64,000 nt of DNA from Patiria miniata (GCF_015706575.1 NW_024037068.1:2170001-2234000); one strand, 5' to 3'; numbered from the stretch's first letter, positions 11,099 to 23,333 are shown. Program-made: numbers and translations. The notes: a model not told the origin generated them from the letters alone.

Positions 11099-12264
11099 CT
11101 AAACATTGACAGGAACAACAACAACAACAACAAAAGTAAATACACTTTACATATTGAACACTTTCACTGATTCAAATAGATGTTTTGCATACAGACACCA
11201 TATTTGAAGCGTTACTTCAATTCAGTACAAATAAATGTTTGGGGTCTACTTTGGGGTCTACTCATGCATAACAAAAGCACGCACCTTATCGTTTCAGAAA
11301 CATTTGTAGATATATCCTATTTGTGTATAGGGCTGTGCATGGGAACCAGGCACTGGAGTACGCGACCGCTGATGTCAGGAATCTTTACCAGATTATGGGA
11401 TCAGATACCCGTAACCAACTTTACAAATTACTTAGTAACTTCTCAGACAATGAAAAAGAACGGTTTTGATTGCCAATTGTGGGGAATTTTTTTAAATGAA
11501 AACCAGGCTACATGAAAGACAAAAAACAGATTTCATGTTTATGTGCATTTTTAACGGGCAACAGACGACACTCATGAAAGTTGCAGTTTACACTGTAAAA
11601 CTGTGAGGCCCTTCAGACAACTTCCAGGATTTGAATTTTGGGGTTGGGATTCTCAAAACCGGGTATCCATGTTTTCCCTCAATAGGGCACCTGGTCCCTG
11701 TACTACCTGTAAATCCACACCACTATTTATAAATCTGTGAACTTTAAAAATGCTAACTCTTTGAAGCCACTACAGGCATTTCAGTGACAGTTGCTTTTGG
11801 CCTCTATGGACTCTGTGTAAAAGTACCCCTTCAACGGTTACAAAAGGAGAGTTGGGGGAGACCACTGGGAGAGACATTCAAACGTTTTTCTGACGACACC
11901 TAAAGCTCACGCAAGATGCCATGGGTTTGTGCACATCAGCCGTACATCCTCCGCACCATACGCACGCAAACCATCACCGCATGCAATGTGTCCCTCCCAC
12001 GGAAGCTAAAACAGACATAAGGTCTCGATTCATATCCAGGACTAGTGCCAGACAAGTTACAGGTAAAATCATTCACTTTGTCCGGAAGAAAGCTCTGCTT
12101 TTATTCCGGACATGATCAGCAGGAAGATTGTGGGGAAGTTGTTCAGAACCTGCATGGCTGCAACTTGTACCCGATACAATGTCCGAAACTAGTCTGGACC
12201 TCCTCCTGGATGAATTGAGATGGGCCCTAACATTAATATCAGAAGTCGTAGTGTGATAACTTAC

Positions 12265-12387
12265 GGACGGTGCAGAGATCACCGGTCCAGCAGCCACTGC
12301 ATTGACACGTGTAGCTGTCACAGGTGCCGGTTACCGGCTGACATAGACCAGCATTTTGACACGGATCAGAAATGCAGGGATTCACCG
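12265..12387 (-). CDS. EGF-like exon W13
   Basis: VNPCISDPCQNAGLC: O-glucose signature, no O-fucose site. C3-C4 loop 6 (QPVTGT). CSGCWTGDLCTV tail. Donor gtaagt. The 1,166-bp intron contains 11838-11935, a segment repeated at 16487-16580 and, in part and inverted, at 7405-7445; the rest is unrecognised. Confidence 0.92.
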
Positions 12388-12861
12388 CTATAAAGAAAGA
12401 GAGAACAAAATATGGAGAGATTTAAGAGCAACCCAAATGTTGGTTGCTTTTTATCCTGTTTAGGTTTTTTGGGGGTTTGTTTTTGGAGTTTTAGTGGGGA
12501 AAATCCTTATTATACATTTTTAGATTTTAAGATACTCAAGGTATTTAGAAACACGTCTCAAAAGGGCATTATTGTCAGTCAATTTTTGGACAAGCTGGGT
12601 ACATTTTTAAAGAACTGCTTTTTTTTCATTTCAACTCTTTTTGTTGCTTTACAAAATGTGAGTGTAGGTGCATTTTAGGAAAAGTAAAGTTTAGAAGTAA
12701 AATAAGATCTTTAAAGTAGGAATCACAGGCCTAACAAAATGTAGGTTTTCCAAAAGGTTTCAAAAAAAAAGGTTTTCCAATTGCCAAAATACAGGCATTT
12801 ATAATTTCTTTGAGTTCAATTTTTAAGTTACTTTGAAAAAATATATGGACCTTATTCACGA

Positions 12862-13040
12862 GGAAGCCATTTTGGTCGTGTTCCCTGAATGCATTTTATA
12901 AATTGTGAACTGTTGAATGGGATGGTGCCAGACTATTTATTCATTCTAGCCTCACTTTCAATTTTTTTTGTTTTAAATATGGCTTAAAACATTAGGGCAT
13001 GGTTAATCACAAATTTTAAATTATTTCAAATTTATTTTTG
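12862..13040. repeat. M14 dispersed repeat, copy 1
   Basis: Shares gaactgttgaatgggatggt, gccagactatttatt and acattaggg with 57398-57550. Nature unknown. Confidence 0.6.
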
Positions 13041-13363
13041 AACCACCAATATGCAGTATCACATTTCATTTTTATATGAGTAAATTGGAAAAGAAAAGGT
13101 GTATTTTTGAGAAGGCGTGGACGTTATTACTATAATGATCATGAAAACATGTACTGCACGTTGGACATAACAACACCAAGTACGCAATATAAATCCATTA
13201 CTAGCCAATTGCGGTATCGAATCAGGATACAGGAAGAAAGTTTCCTATCCAGGGCTTACTATTGGAAACGAGGTTGGAAATAAAGTAAGCACTGGGAATG
13301 AGGTTGATGAAATATAGATTTTGTAGGTTAAAAAATGTGACTGTGAGGCCTGCAATTACTTAC

Positions 13364-13480
13364 ACTGGGTGCAGAATAGTCCACTCCAGCAACCGACGCA
13401 GTCACATACAGAGTGCTGGCAGGATAGAGTGATGCACTGACCTCCATTACTACACTGCTTGTTAGCGCACGGATCACGCA
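13364..13480 (-). CDS. EGF-like exon W14
   Basis: 117 bp with a C3-C4 loop of 4 (ITLS). C1-C2 is CANKQC, with Gln in place of the Pro before C2. CQHSVC lacks an aromatic residue. CVGCWSGLFCTQ tail. Donor gtaagt. The A+T-rich intron includes a dispersed repeat at 12862-13040 that is also present near 57.4 kb. Confidence 0.91.
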
Positions 13481-13850
13481 CTGTGGAGAGACCATATAAC
13501 AGCATTGTTAACCATCGCATTTCATTTTAAAGCCATGTCCACAAGGGATTTTTTTTGTGGGTAGAACTCACCAAGACGACGGTTATTCTTACCATTTTTA
13601 AGTCCAATGCGAACAATGTAGAAAACACTCCTCTCTGCTATTTATTCCAAGTCAATTTGTTACTATTATTGGCTAAAATTTGCTGATTAAAAGTGTCAGG
13701 ATCAGTTTTCGAAATAAAAAAAAACGGTCCAGTGCAGAGAGTACGAGTCAGCAAAAATAGCACAGAATTTTCAAGAACCTAGGAAGGGGGAGCGGGAATG
13801 CAATGTACATGTACCCTGTTTGACCCTTGTATGTGTGTATAACAAAACAC

Positions 13851-14410
13851 TGGTAGGCAGGTGATGTCTAAATGGACCAGTTAGATTTGGCTCTTGCTCA
13901 TGAATATGTATGAGGTAGTAATTAGGGATGACAATACTTTGGGACCAACAAGCAGCTAGAACAGCCGGTCTATGTGTTGCTTGATTCTCCATTCACAAGT
14001 TTCACGGTGGTCTTGATATCGACCATCAGGTGATATTAAATTGACCAGTTAGAATTCGACACTTGCTCATGAATATGTATAAGGTAGACATTAGGAATAA
14101 CAATATGTTTGGACCAACAACCTGCCAGAAAAGCTAGCCTGTAAGTGGTATGATTCTCTACTTAAAAGTTTCACAGTGGTCTCGATATCGACCATCAGGT
14201 GACGTTAAATTGACCAGTTAGACTGTGGCTCTTGCTCATGAATAAGTATGAGGTAGTGATAAAAACAATATCTTTGGACCAACAAGCACCAGAACAGCCG
14301 GCCTATGTTTGGCTTGATACTCTATTAAAAGTTTTAATATTGACTAACAGATGATGTACACTGACCAGTTGGAATGCAACGCTTGCTTATGAATATGTAT
14401 GAGGTAGTGA
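13851..14410 (-). repeat. Tandem array carrying decayed EGF exon tails
   Basis: About 3.3 units of 150-170 bp, marked by gaccagtt at 13875, 14043, 14212 and 14363. Parts at 13997-14030, 14166-14198 and 14327-14350 match the last 35-45 bases of W15 (tttcacagtggtctc). The adjoining parts match W15's intron start (aacagccggcc). Confidence 0.8.
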
Positions 14411-14416
14411 CAAGGG

Positions 14417-14671
14417 TTAACCAGTTCACGCCGGGATCAATTTGACAAGAACGGAACAAGGCGCAGGATCACTTTTCACTCGACCTTAAGCCAGGCGGGT
14501 TAAAGCCATCACCCTTGGGCAGCACACTCATGTTTCCGGCCTGGATTGCTGCAAGCAAGTCGCTGACACATATTTCAGGCCTCGATCGCTCCCTGCGTGT
14601 TTATCTGTCATCCGTTCTGAATACCGCAAAACCTCTGCGTGTATACACGGGTTCCGGCGCAAACTGGTTAA
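14417..14671. mobile_element. M4 TTAA-ended element
   Basis: Bounded by ttaaccagttcacgccggga and gcgcaaactggttaa. Shares gtgtttatctgtcatccgtt with the other copies. TTAA at both tips suits a piggyBac-like target, but no transposase is present. Confidence 0.75.
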
Positions 14672-14735
14672 TGGCATTTTTGGGCCAAGCAGCCACAACA
14701 GCCGGCCATGGTATTACTAGATTCTCTATACTCAC

Positions 14736-14858
14736 GATTTTCACAGTGGTCTCCAGTATAGCAGTCAGGACATTGACAAAGGTAGGAGTTGCATGAGTTA
14801 TGGTTCTGGAAGCATGTTCCGCCATTCATACAAGGGTTATTCTGACACGGATCATTGC
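14736..14858 (-). CDS. EGF-like exon W15, parent of decayed exon-tail copies
   Basis: [15 protein letters not shown] has the O-fucose signature. C3-C4 loop 6 (FQNHNS); tail [12 protein letters not shown]. Donor gtgagt. Its last 35-45 bases and the first part of its intron recur, decayed, in the tandem array at 13851-14410. An M4 element sits between array and exon. Confidence 0.93.
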
Positions 14859-15057
14859 CTGAAAATCACATAACAAAATTGATTATTTCAATTATCTGCC
14901 GACAGTTAAATGTAAAGAAATAAAGAGGCTCTGTCAATATTTCGTAGGAAGTGAAAATGAAGGGATTTACGAAACCCTGGCTTTGCCATGCAGGTTCGAT
15001 TTTGTCTTCGGCCCAACATTCATGTGAATTCTGCCACATTCAAACCCAACAAAAATA

Positions 15058-15525
15058 CAGGGTGACCCCAAAAACGTTGTACAAGCAGACATCCTAAAAT
15101 TTCTCAAAAAGTATCCAACATCAGCATTTCATGTTGATGGAGTATAATGTTTGTACACTTGTGTATAATCACAGTAAAAATTTGATAGAAATCCATTCAG
15201 GCAAAAGCAGAGATACAACGGATCATAAATGGCAATGTGTGTTTCACCCGTTCCAATGCGATTTACACAGTTAATGAAAAGACCCATTGCAGAGTGCCGG
15301 TTGAGCGGTTACCAATGCAATGTGTAATTCCCATTGAAATGGTTGAAAAAACATCTATCCTTTTATAATCTGTTACAGCTCTGGTTTGCATGAATGGGTT
15401 TCCAGGACATTTTCATTGATTATACACAAGAGTATAATTAACATGCTCCAGAGAAATACTCATGTTAGGTACTTTTTGAGAAATTTAACGATATCTGCTT
15501 GCACAACTTTTCTGGGATCACCCTG
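15058..15525. mobile_element. M6 mariner-like inverted-repeat element
   Basis: Terminal inverted repeats of about 55 bp, imperfect: cagggtgaccccaaaaacgt at the left; its partner at the right ends gggatcaccctg. TA precedes the left end. 468 bp, no transposase frame. Confidence 0.75.
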
Positions 15526-16280
15526 CACAACCAACCACTGGCCTTGTGTGACATGATTCGGTGTACCTTCAGCAGAAAGTGAGCCCAATATTATTTTTTA
15601 TAGAGTCTGTAAAGCCAGGGGCCTAACATAATTGAGTTAGCTGAAGTGTACGCCAAAGCCAGGGCCAAGATTTCATAAACCACCGCAGATCTGCCACAAC
15701 TTACCATTGCACCTTGCAAGCCATAAACTCAACACAAAACTTGGACACAACATGGCGCACAAGGGAGCCATTGTGTGTCCAGCATTTATAACACAATACA
15801 TGAGAACATGTGGCAGCGAGTTCGGGCCCGAAGTCTCCTCTACAGCATTTCGACCATCTTTGTTCGAACGAAGGATAGTTGGACTACTCTAGTCGATTAT
15901 CTGGAACCAGACCCCAGGACAAGGTTCCTTTGCAGGTTACAAATAGCCGTGTGCATCATTAAGTATCGTGAGGCACAACGGGGAACCAGGACTGATAAGT
16001 TTCGTGATGAGGTTCCAAAAAGTTGTGCATGTTGCAGTTAATTAATGCGCAGGTGTAATTAACATCACAAATCAACCACTACTGGACTTATGGTCGTCGC
16101 CTAAACTATTTCTGGACTATCTGGCTAAAGCTTGCTATATACACATGCGGCTATGCAAGAGGCAGAATTCACTTCTCGTGTGTTGTTGTGAGCCGTAGTC
16201 AACTCATTCAAATGTGGCCGGACTCTCTCTTCAAATCACTGGCCTTAATGTCACTAAGAAAATACTGGAAAACGACTTAC

Positions 16281-16400
16281 GGATTTGACACAGATCTCCG
16301 GTGTAACAAGAATCGCACGTGCAGGTGTAGCCGCTACATGCGCTGTCCGTAGTGCAGGCTCCATTGTTCTGACATGGAAGACTCAAGCAAGGACTAGAAT
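16281..16400 (-). CDS. EGF-like exon W16
   Basis: SSPCLSLPCQNNGAC: O-glucose signature CLSLPC, and Ser-Ser-Pro before C1 where most modules have Asp/Asn-Pro. C3-C4 loop 5 (TTDSA). CDSCYTGDLCQI tail. Donor gtaagt. The intron holds the mariner-like element M6; 15.6-16.1 kb partly matches 48.7-48.9 kb. Confidence 0.92.
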
Positions 16401-17673
16401 CTACGAAGAACACAAACAGCAAATCATCCCCAAGAATTAATATCAGACATCATCAACATGTACGGGCGCGGTGCACACGTCCCCCTCCACCGTAAGAGAT
16501 ATAGGAGAACACTGGGAGAGACATTCGGACGCATTGCCAACGACCCCAGATACTCACGCATGACACTATGGCTTTCTGCACATTCAGAATGAAATTAGTC
16601 ATGCATACTTCACGTTATATCCCATGGTGTGTACAATCCACTCGGCTCTGGAAAAAGAAAAAAACACCCTTTCTTGTTCACGCACGGAGCCCATGAACGG
16701 GAATTGTTGTGGAAAGTCCCCACATCTTGGTCCCAATTTCCCTTAAAAAAATTTCCCCACAAGGTTGTCGCTGCTAATGCCACATACACACAGAAACAGA
16801 GTTTCGTCTGCATTCATGTGGGTCTCTGTTGACACTCTTGAGTACTCAAGAGTAGCAAAATATATTGTGTGCGAATTGCACTCAGGTCACACACCCAACG
16901 CATAATGTTAAGTATAAAGTATGCACAAAATGCCTGCCATAATAGCAAAAGGTAATTCTTCGAAAAAAACAAAAACGAAGTTTTAATGTGGAAATATTTA
17001 CCTGAATACTGTTTTAGATGTTCGTTACTTATCATATTAAACAAGAATTTATAAGAAAAGACATAAATTTGGGGAAATTTAGCAGTGTTTACCCTTTCGC
17101 CATCTTGAAACCATGTGATTTCACAAGGTGCAGGAGTATAGACCATTATCATGTTGCAGTCATCTTGATTTTTTCCCCATTCAAATCAACGTAACCAAAG
17201 CGAGGCAGGAAGGAAAATAGTCTGGTTCCTTTTTGCACAAAAAATATTATCATTCAGTACTGTAATTGGAAACAGGGAACATGACTGAAATGGTGGCAGC
17301 ATGATGAAGGTATATACTCCTGCTCTGACCGAGCGTATACTCTCCCATACCCACAGGTCATACTCTTGCTCATCCATGGGCTCAGGAGTATACTCATGGT
17401 AACACATGGACTTTTATTTTCCTTGTTTGCCACTGATTTAAGCTCTTGCAGGAGCTTCTACATGTCACTTGGTGGTCGGTTGGTCTGTCGGTCCCAAAAA
17501 TTGACCAGAAATATTGTGTTCCATATGTGCCAGCGGCGTCGTATTTTCAGCATCGCATTTTCAAGCCCCGGCAGGGATAGTTTTGATGTATTTCATACAA
17601 AACTTTCATGCAAGATTTCTTGCAAAACGGCCAGAGCTTATTGTGCACTCGCACTTATTTTTTTTTAACTTAC

Positions 17674-17796
17674 AATTTTGACATGTTGGCCCAGTCCAGC
17701 ATCCTTCACACACACACAAAAAACCTTCACAGTTCGTAAGACTCCTGTAGCACATTCCGCCATTGGCACATGGGCTTGAAGCACATCCGTCAAGAA
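17674..17796 (-). CDS. EGF-like exon W17
   Basis: LDGCASSPCANGGMC: Gly replaces Pro before C1, and the O-glucose signature is present. C3-C4 loop 6 (YRSLTN). CEGFLCVCEGCWTGPTC. Donor gtaagt. In the 1,273-bp intron I recognise only the 16487-16580 segment shared with W13's intron. Confidence 0.91.
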
Positions 17797-18319
17797 CTAC
17801 AGGGGGAGGGCAAAGGTAAAAAAAAAAAAAATCTTTCCGACTGTTTCAACTATCCAATAAGATATAACATGGCTTGTCCACTTTGCAAGGGAACAACTGC
17901 TTAAGCTGAGTGACTGTGCTCCAAAACAAAGTCCGGTTTGCTTAATTTTTTAATTACTCCGATCTTTTTTTGGTATTTTTCACAAGTTTCTCATTCAAAC
18001 ATTGCCAAATACAATGTGTGTGCCCCTTTAAAGTAGCTTGAACAATTGACCCTGAAAGTCCTAGCCAAGCACCAGCCCCTCTGACAAGAACCACATGTTT
18101 GTGAAACTTTCAAATTATTTGCAGCCCGACAGTAATTCAGACATATCTTTTGCGCGTTATGGGTGCAAACGCAACCCAAAATAAAAGCGTATGTTTAATA
18201 ACCGTCCAAAACGGGAAAATGTAGCTTTTTCGTCGGTGTAAAACATACAAATTGAAAATTTGTTAGGAGAAACAAAAAACTCAGCAACTTTAACACGCAT
18301 TTTCTATGCAGTCACCTAC

Positions 18320-18442
18320 CCTGTTTACAAGTTGGCCCAGTGTAGCAGCGAGGGCATGTGCAGATATACTGATTGCAGGCAAACGGATCCTCCATACAAC
18401 TGCCTCCGTTCTGGCATGGGTTGTTGGTACAACCTCCTTCGT
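18320..18442 (-). CDS. EGF-like exon W18
   Basis: EGGCTNNPCQNGGSC has the O-fucose signature and Gly before C1, like W17. C3-C4 loop 6 (MEDPFA). CPRCYTGPTCKQ tail. Donor gtaggt; an overlapping gtgac four bases further on is a weaker alternative. I recognise nothing in the 523-bp intron. Confidence 0.9.
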
Positions 18443-19761
18443 CTATAAAACAAAGTAGGATTTAACATCATGGGGGGAGGAGGAGGAATGCATTTAATTA
18501 AAAATTTAGGAAAAACCCTCAGAATTCCAAAATATAATGACATGGACGCCACAGGTTCTGTGAAGTTTTGGCCCGCAATTTAAAAATCATTTTTCGATTG
18601 ATTAAACTCTTCCTCTTCCTCTTCCTTTTGGAACAAAAATTCCAACAACTAGACATTTTCTCACAATTTCAGAAAATTGGTCTTGAATTTTTTTTTTCAA
18701 GTGTGTGAGTTTTGGATTCAACCAACTTCACTTCAACAGATATTTAGGTCTTGAAGATTTTTCAAACTGATGTTCAAGAGTGACGCTAAACTTACTTATT
18801 CCGATGGTTAGAGTTAAGATTTGAAATAATTAGAATGAAGGAACTGCACAAGATGAATCAGCTGTTTAATACAGTCATTTGAAATGACTTCAGAGTCCAG
18901 TCAACGCAAAAAAAATCAGTACAAACAGTTTTCCTGTTTGAAATTCGCCCAACTCTCAAACGCCAGTCCGAAATAGGTGTCATGCTTGCGTTGGCAGAGT
19001 AATGACGCCCTTTAGGGGACATAAGCAGAAGTTCATGTATCCACAGCTATGGATGTCAGTATTGTTGACGTGGCACGGCCCCTAACATGGCGCACTTTGA
19101 TTTTTCACCTCTAGTGCCTTGCTAGAACAAAAGTTTTACCTGAAATTTCACAGTTAGTGAAATTTGATCAAGCTGTAAACATTCCCGTTTATAAATCGTG
19201 AGTTTATCTACCAATTACAAAGTTAGCACAGAATTGTATTTTGGCGTGATTTTCCAATTTTATTTCAAGTGTACAGTGAACCATACGGAAATGCGACCGA
19301 AAATAAGAAAGTAATTATCTGACAAACTTCTAGTTGGGTATGTAAGTAGAGATAATAATGGTTTATCGGAATTTATCAACTTTAAAGAAAATTTTCAATG
19401 CTAAATTGGGATTTTTCGAGATTTATTCAAGGGCCCCACACGCTAGAGAACACTCAGCTGATTTTGTACCAAAGTTCCGGGCGCCACCGTTTTTGAATTT
19501 CAGACTGAATTTCATGATGAAGAAGTTTGGCAACACTGCATGAGGAAAGTCGCTGGAAATGTTGAAGTGCGCCACGTTAGCAAAAACCATGTTGCTATAA
19601 TTCAAAAATTACCTTTTAAACAATATTTAATTTTGAGATTTAAGTGCTAAACTGCTTTAATGAACTGGATTTTTCTGCATTTTGACCCAGAGAATGGTGT
19701 GGTGTTACAATGGCCTTAATTTGCTCAAAATACACCCTAGATTGAGATATTTGCTACTCAC

Positions 19762-19875
19762 ATGTTTGACAGTTGAAGCCCAGGAAGCATGGCGGACATC
19801 GACAGTTATAGCCGGTGCACAGGTTGTTGCAGGTGCCGCCGTTCAGACAAGGACCACTAACGCACAGATCAATAG
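19762..19875 (-). CDS. EGF-like exon W19 (short-loop class)
   Basis: 114 bp with the minimal C3-C4 loop of 3 (CNNLC). Both signatures, CVSGPC and CLNGGTC, are present. [12 protein letters not shown] tail. First of the short-loop pair W19/W20, which matches W29/W30 and W40/W41. Donor gtgagt. A 10-bp tandem array starts about 50 bp upstream of its acceptor. The 1,319-bp downstream intron shows nothing I recognise. Confidence 0.92.
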
Positions 19876-19928
19876 CTGCATGGGTAAAGTATCAAGACGC
19901 GTGGCCTTAACAATGAGCCCGATTTGTC

Positions 19929-20245
19929 AAGTCCTCACAAGTCCTCAAAATGTCCTCACAAGTCCTCAAAATGTCCTCACAAGTCCTCACAAATCCTGAC
20001 AAGTCCTCACAATACCTCACAAGACCTAACAAGACCTCACAAGATCTAACAAGACATCACAACACCTCACAAAACATCACAAAACATCACAAGTCCTCAC
20101 AAGTCCCCACAAGTCCTCACAAGAACGCACAAGTCCTCACAAGACCTCACAAGTCCTCACAAGACCTCACAAAATCTCACAAAACCTCACAAGACCTCAC
20201 AAAACCTCACAAAACCTCACAAGTCCTCACACATCCTCACACGTT
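19929..20245. repeat. 10-bp tandem array, about 31 units
   Basis: Units of the form ctcacaagtc with aa, ga and ta variants. Lies 50-370 bp upstream of the W19 acceptor, so the transcript is G- and U-rich there. The long plus-strand open frame over it is a repeat artefact. Confidence 0.93.
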
Positions 20246-20390
20246 TCAGGTTTCAAGTCTCAGGTTTATTTCCATACTATAAGGTAAGTTGAATACTGTA
20301 AATAATGAAACACTTTAACAGAACTTGAAAAAATATTATGGGCATGTCAGACAAGAAGCCGAAGCTTGTACTTGGTCTGCCCCCTTCACA

Positions 20391-20770
20391 AAGAATGCAT
20401 ACAGGATCATTTGCTTTTCATGCATTTTGTTCGTCTCCAACAATAATCCCACTCAAAACCCAAACAAGAATGCTCAAAACCTAACTTGTTGAATTTCAGC
20501 TCACTGGATATTACACTTTTCGAGAAAACTGTAAGAGAAAAAAACATTCACAACCTTTTTGACAACAAAACACGCTTTCGTCTATAGCACCCTCTATTCC
20601 AAAAATCTGTCAATTGACTGATCGTTTCATTTCTTCTACATTACAGCAAGCTACATGCAATGATTTCACAGCATGTTTAGTATCACTACTATCTTTAATC
20701 CAAGTGAGCTTTTTGATAACAATTCAGTAGTTTACTTTTGGGATAAATGCAAATGATCCTATATGTCTTT
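20391..20770 (-). mobile_element. M1 inverted-repeat element (MITE-like)
   Basis: About 380 bp with ends aggatcatttgc and gcaaatgatcct inside a longer imperfect inverted repeat. No coding capacity. Followed 15 bp later by a possible relic of an EGF exon tail. Confidence 0.78.
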
Positions 20771-20981
20771 GAAACAAATTGTCACAGTTTCACAGAATAT
20801 TCCTAACATTTTGAGCAATAGTAAGGCATTTGTTGTGCTCAATCTCAAAGGACAGAATAAAAAGGATAAGTAAAAAAATAAGTATGTTATTATTGGGAAC
20901 AGATATTTTGACCAACTGGAACAATTGTCTGGTCAATCGGTCAATTTCCTGCTCTTGCAATTTTATTTACAACACATCATA

Positions 20982-21512
20982 TTAAAGGGAATATACAACA
21001 TTTGCAAACATCGAAAAATAAAACTACCACGTTTTAACGAAATACCTTACTAGGATGTTGGTAAATGACAGTCTCAAGCATCTTGTAAAATTATGTCACC
21101 TGGTGTGAAGTCATTTTCAAGAAAATGGTATTTTTGTATACATTTCCAACGGTGGTCGGCCGACCAGCGTTGGAAAAACCTAACTATTTTTCAACTACTG
21201 CTCCAAATTAACCATTTTTTAGTCCAAATTTTGTTTGCTATTTGTTACATGTTTCATGAACGGGTGCAGGCCAGCTAGACTGGTTCCCGTGCCTTACAAT
21301 TTTCCATCATCTATAAATTGATCCATTTTATCTTTTGTGGAGTCAGGGAACCAGACTACTTAAACATTTTGTTTTTCTTGGTTTTCCCAACCTTTTCGAA
21401 CACAAAACTTTAAAAATGTCAGTGTAACAATATTTGATCTATATATACTAACCCCTCAAATAGTTCATTTCTGAAAATTACATCAAAAACCAATGATGTA
21501 CATTCCCTTTAA
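20982..21512. mobile_element. M2 inverted-repeat element, copy 2
   Basis: Bounded by ttaaagggaatataca and tgtacattccctttaa, a 16-bp terminal inverted repeat. No coding capacity. A weakly similar start lies at 34235. Confidence 0.68.
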
Positions 21513-21748
21513 TTATAGTTTGTTTATAGAAATCAAGAAATTCACACCCACTATTTAATGAGGGAACGTGTTACTGGAAGTTTTAAATTGGAGAGTTTTG
21601 ATGGAGAGCAACAACGGTTTTTACGACAGCTCTCTGTGTATATGATATCGGTCATAAACCATTGAATTAGCTCCACTTGCCATTTTGAAAAAAAATTACG
21701 TGTTCTTTTTTTTTGGAATTGGGCAGTAACTCTACATAATATTTTGGA

Positions 21749-22121
21749 AATAATAATATTAATAATAATAATAGTGGGCATTTATAAATCGCACATATCC
21801 ACCAGGACTGGTGCTCAAGGCGCTACATCATTATTACCCCTGCTCATTGGGCCCATGAAACATTCATAACACCATCTCAGCTTCCTGGGGAGTATACAGC
21901 TCGATGCTGCCATTTCGGCACAAATCAGCTAAATCAACCACACTAACCATCTCTACCCTCACAGGTACCCATTTACTCCTTGGTGGAGAGAAGCAATGAG
22001 TGACAAAGTGCCTTGTCCAAGGGCACATGCACCATGACCCCAGGCTGGACTCGAACCCACAACCTGCAGCTTTACCCGCAGACCACGAATCCAATGTCCT
22101 TAACCACGAGGCCAAAGCAAT
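21749..22121 (-). mobile_element. tRNA-derived SINE (sea urchin SINE2-like), antisense
   Basis: In reverse: head ggcctcgtggttaaggacat and gggttcgagtcc (A and B boxes), body cttggacaaggcactttgtc, ctccaccaaggagtaaatgg, 3' end with an ATT-rich tail. Full length, about 370 bp. Confidence 0.82.
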
Positions 22122-22459
22122 TACATGCTTATTTACATAATAACTTGCTTATTTTTTTCTGTCCTTCTGTTTTATTCTTGAAAGTGAAACAAAGCTGTGA
22201 ATTTCTTGTATCAACAGTGATAAGTTGGTCGATGATGGGGGATTAGCCCATGACAAGTAATCTGTAAAATTGTCCATTCTAAATTTGTACGTCGTAGCTA
22301 AGATGACTGCGTATACTAGTTGCATCATTATTTGTTGCGCAAGTGGTGGACTGTGTAACCTTCGCAAAAAGTTTCTCACTACTTTTGCAATAAAATGTGG
22401 CAGTGGTGGAGTTACAGCATTATGTAAAGTTTCATGAAAGCAGCTGCAGCTGTACTTAC

Positions 22460-22573
22460 GAATTTCACAGAACTCTCCAGTCCAGCATACTGGACACGTG
22501 CAGGTATAGCCCGGACAGCGGTTGTTGCAAACACCTCCGTTCATGCACTGGTGGTTCTGGCAACTATCGAAGG
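22460..22573 (-). CDS. EGF-like exon W20 (short-loop class)
   Basis: 114 bp, C3-C4 loop of 3 (CNNRC), then PGYTCTCPVCWTGEFCEI. This is close to W41 (PGYSCLCPACWTGPNC) and W30. Gln precedes C2. Donor gtaagt. Its downstream intron is the largest in the window, 2,584 bp, and is filled by a 10-bp array, M1, M2 and a SINE. Confidence 0.92.
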
Positions 22574-22970
22574 CTGTGGTTCAAAGAAAACAATTGAAAA
22601 TTCTTTGATCCATTTTTTTTTCAAATGCAACAGTCTAACATAAATTCTTCACAATAATGTTTTGCTATAGGTTTTGATCCATAACAGGCCTGATTACTAG
22701 CGCCCATTGGATAAACGCTCAAGTTGCGTTAACTTCCGGTTCCATTCGTGCTATCCTGCACCGCGTGAAGAACGCACGCTTGAATCGAGATGATGTCACA
22801 CTAACGAACGGGATAAGTGTCAACAAATTTGGCTCCAAAATGCATGGGTGTCAAACATGCAGATTATAGCTCTACGAAACCATATAAACTGTGGATCTTT
22901 CCATATGTTTGTGCACAGCCATGGAGGTCCAGCAGGCTGCACTGCATATAGCAGTTAGCTCTCTGGTAAC

Positions 22971-23308
22971 TTAACCCTCCTGCTATTTAAACAGTCACAT
23001 ACAGTCACATACATACCCCTGCTATCCTATTAACCAAGGCTAGTCACCAGCAGTCAGATTATATGTCAAGCAAGCACTTTGACTAGTCAAACTGGGTCAA
23101 CAGACAAAGCAGGCAAGTTGTGGTCACAGCTGTTTTATCACTTACCCGGAGTCAAAGCATAGCTGCATCAAGTTACTTAAACAGTCCCAGCCAGTCAATC
23201 CTGCTTTATGTAGGCTGGGAATTCTTAACTGTTAAAAACAGTCACTTGTTTTATGTTGACTGAAATGACTTAGTTACACAGAATGTATGTTTGCATGGGA
23301 GGGTTGAT
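22971..23308. mobile_element. M3 element, 338 bp
   Basis: Ends ttaaccctcctgct and gggagggttgataa. Body shared with 29541-29878. Ends about 26 bp from the W21 donor. Confidence 0.7.
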
Positions 23309-23333
23309 AATATAGCTCCCTGCAAATACTCAC

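Noticed and set aside
15707-16041. Coding fragment between W16 and W15
   Set aside because: Two overlapping frames, no recognisable family; part of the region is a repeat shared with 48.7-48.9 kb.
19682-20282. Two overlapping plus-strand frames rich in Ser-Gln-Val-Leu-Thr
   Set aside because: Translation of the 10-bp array and of the antisense of W19.
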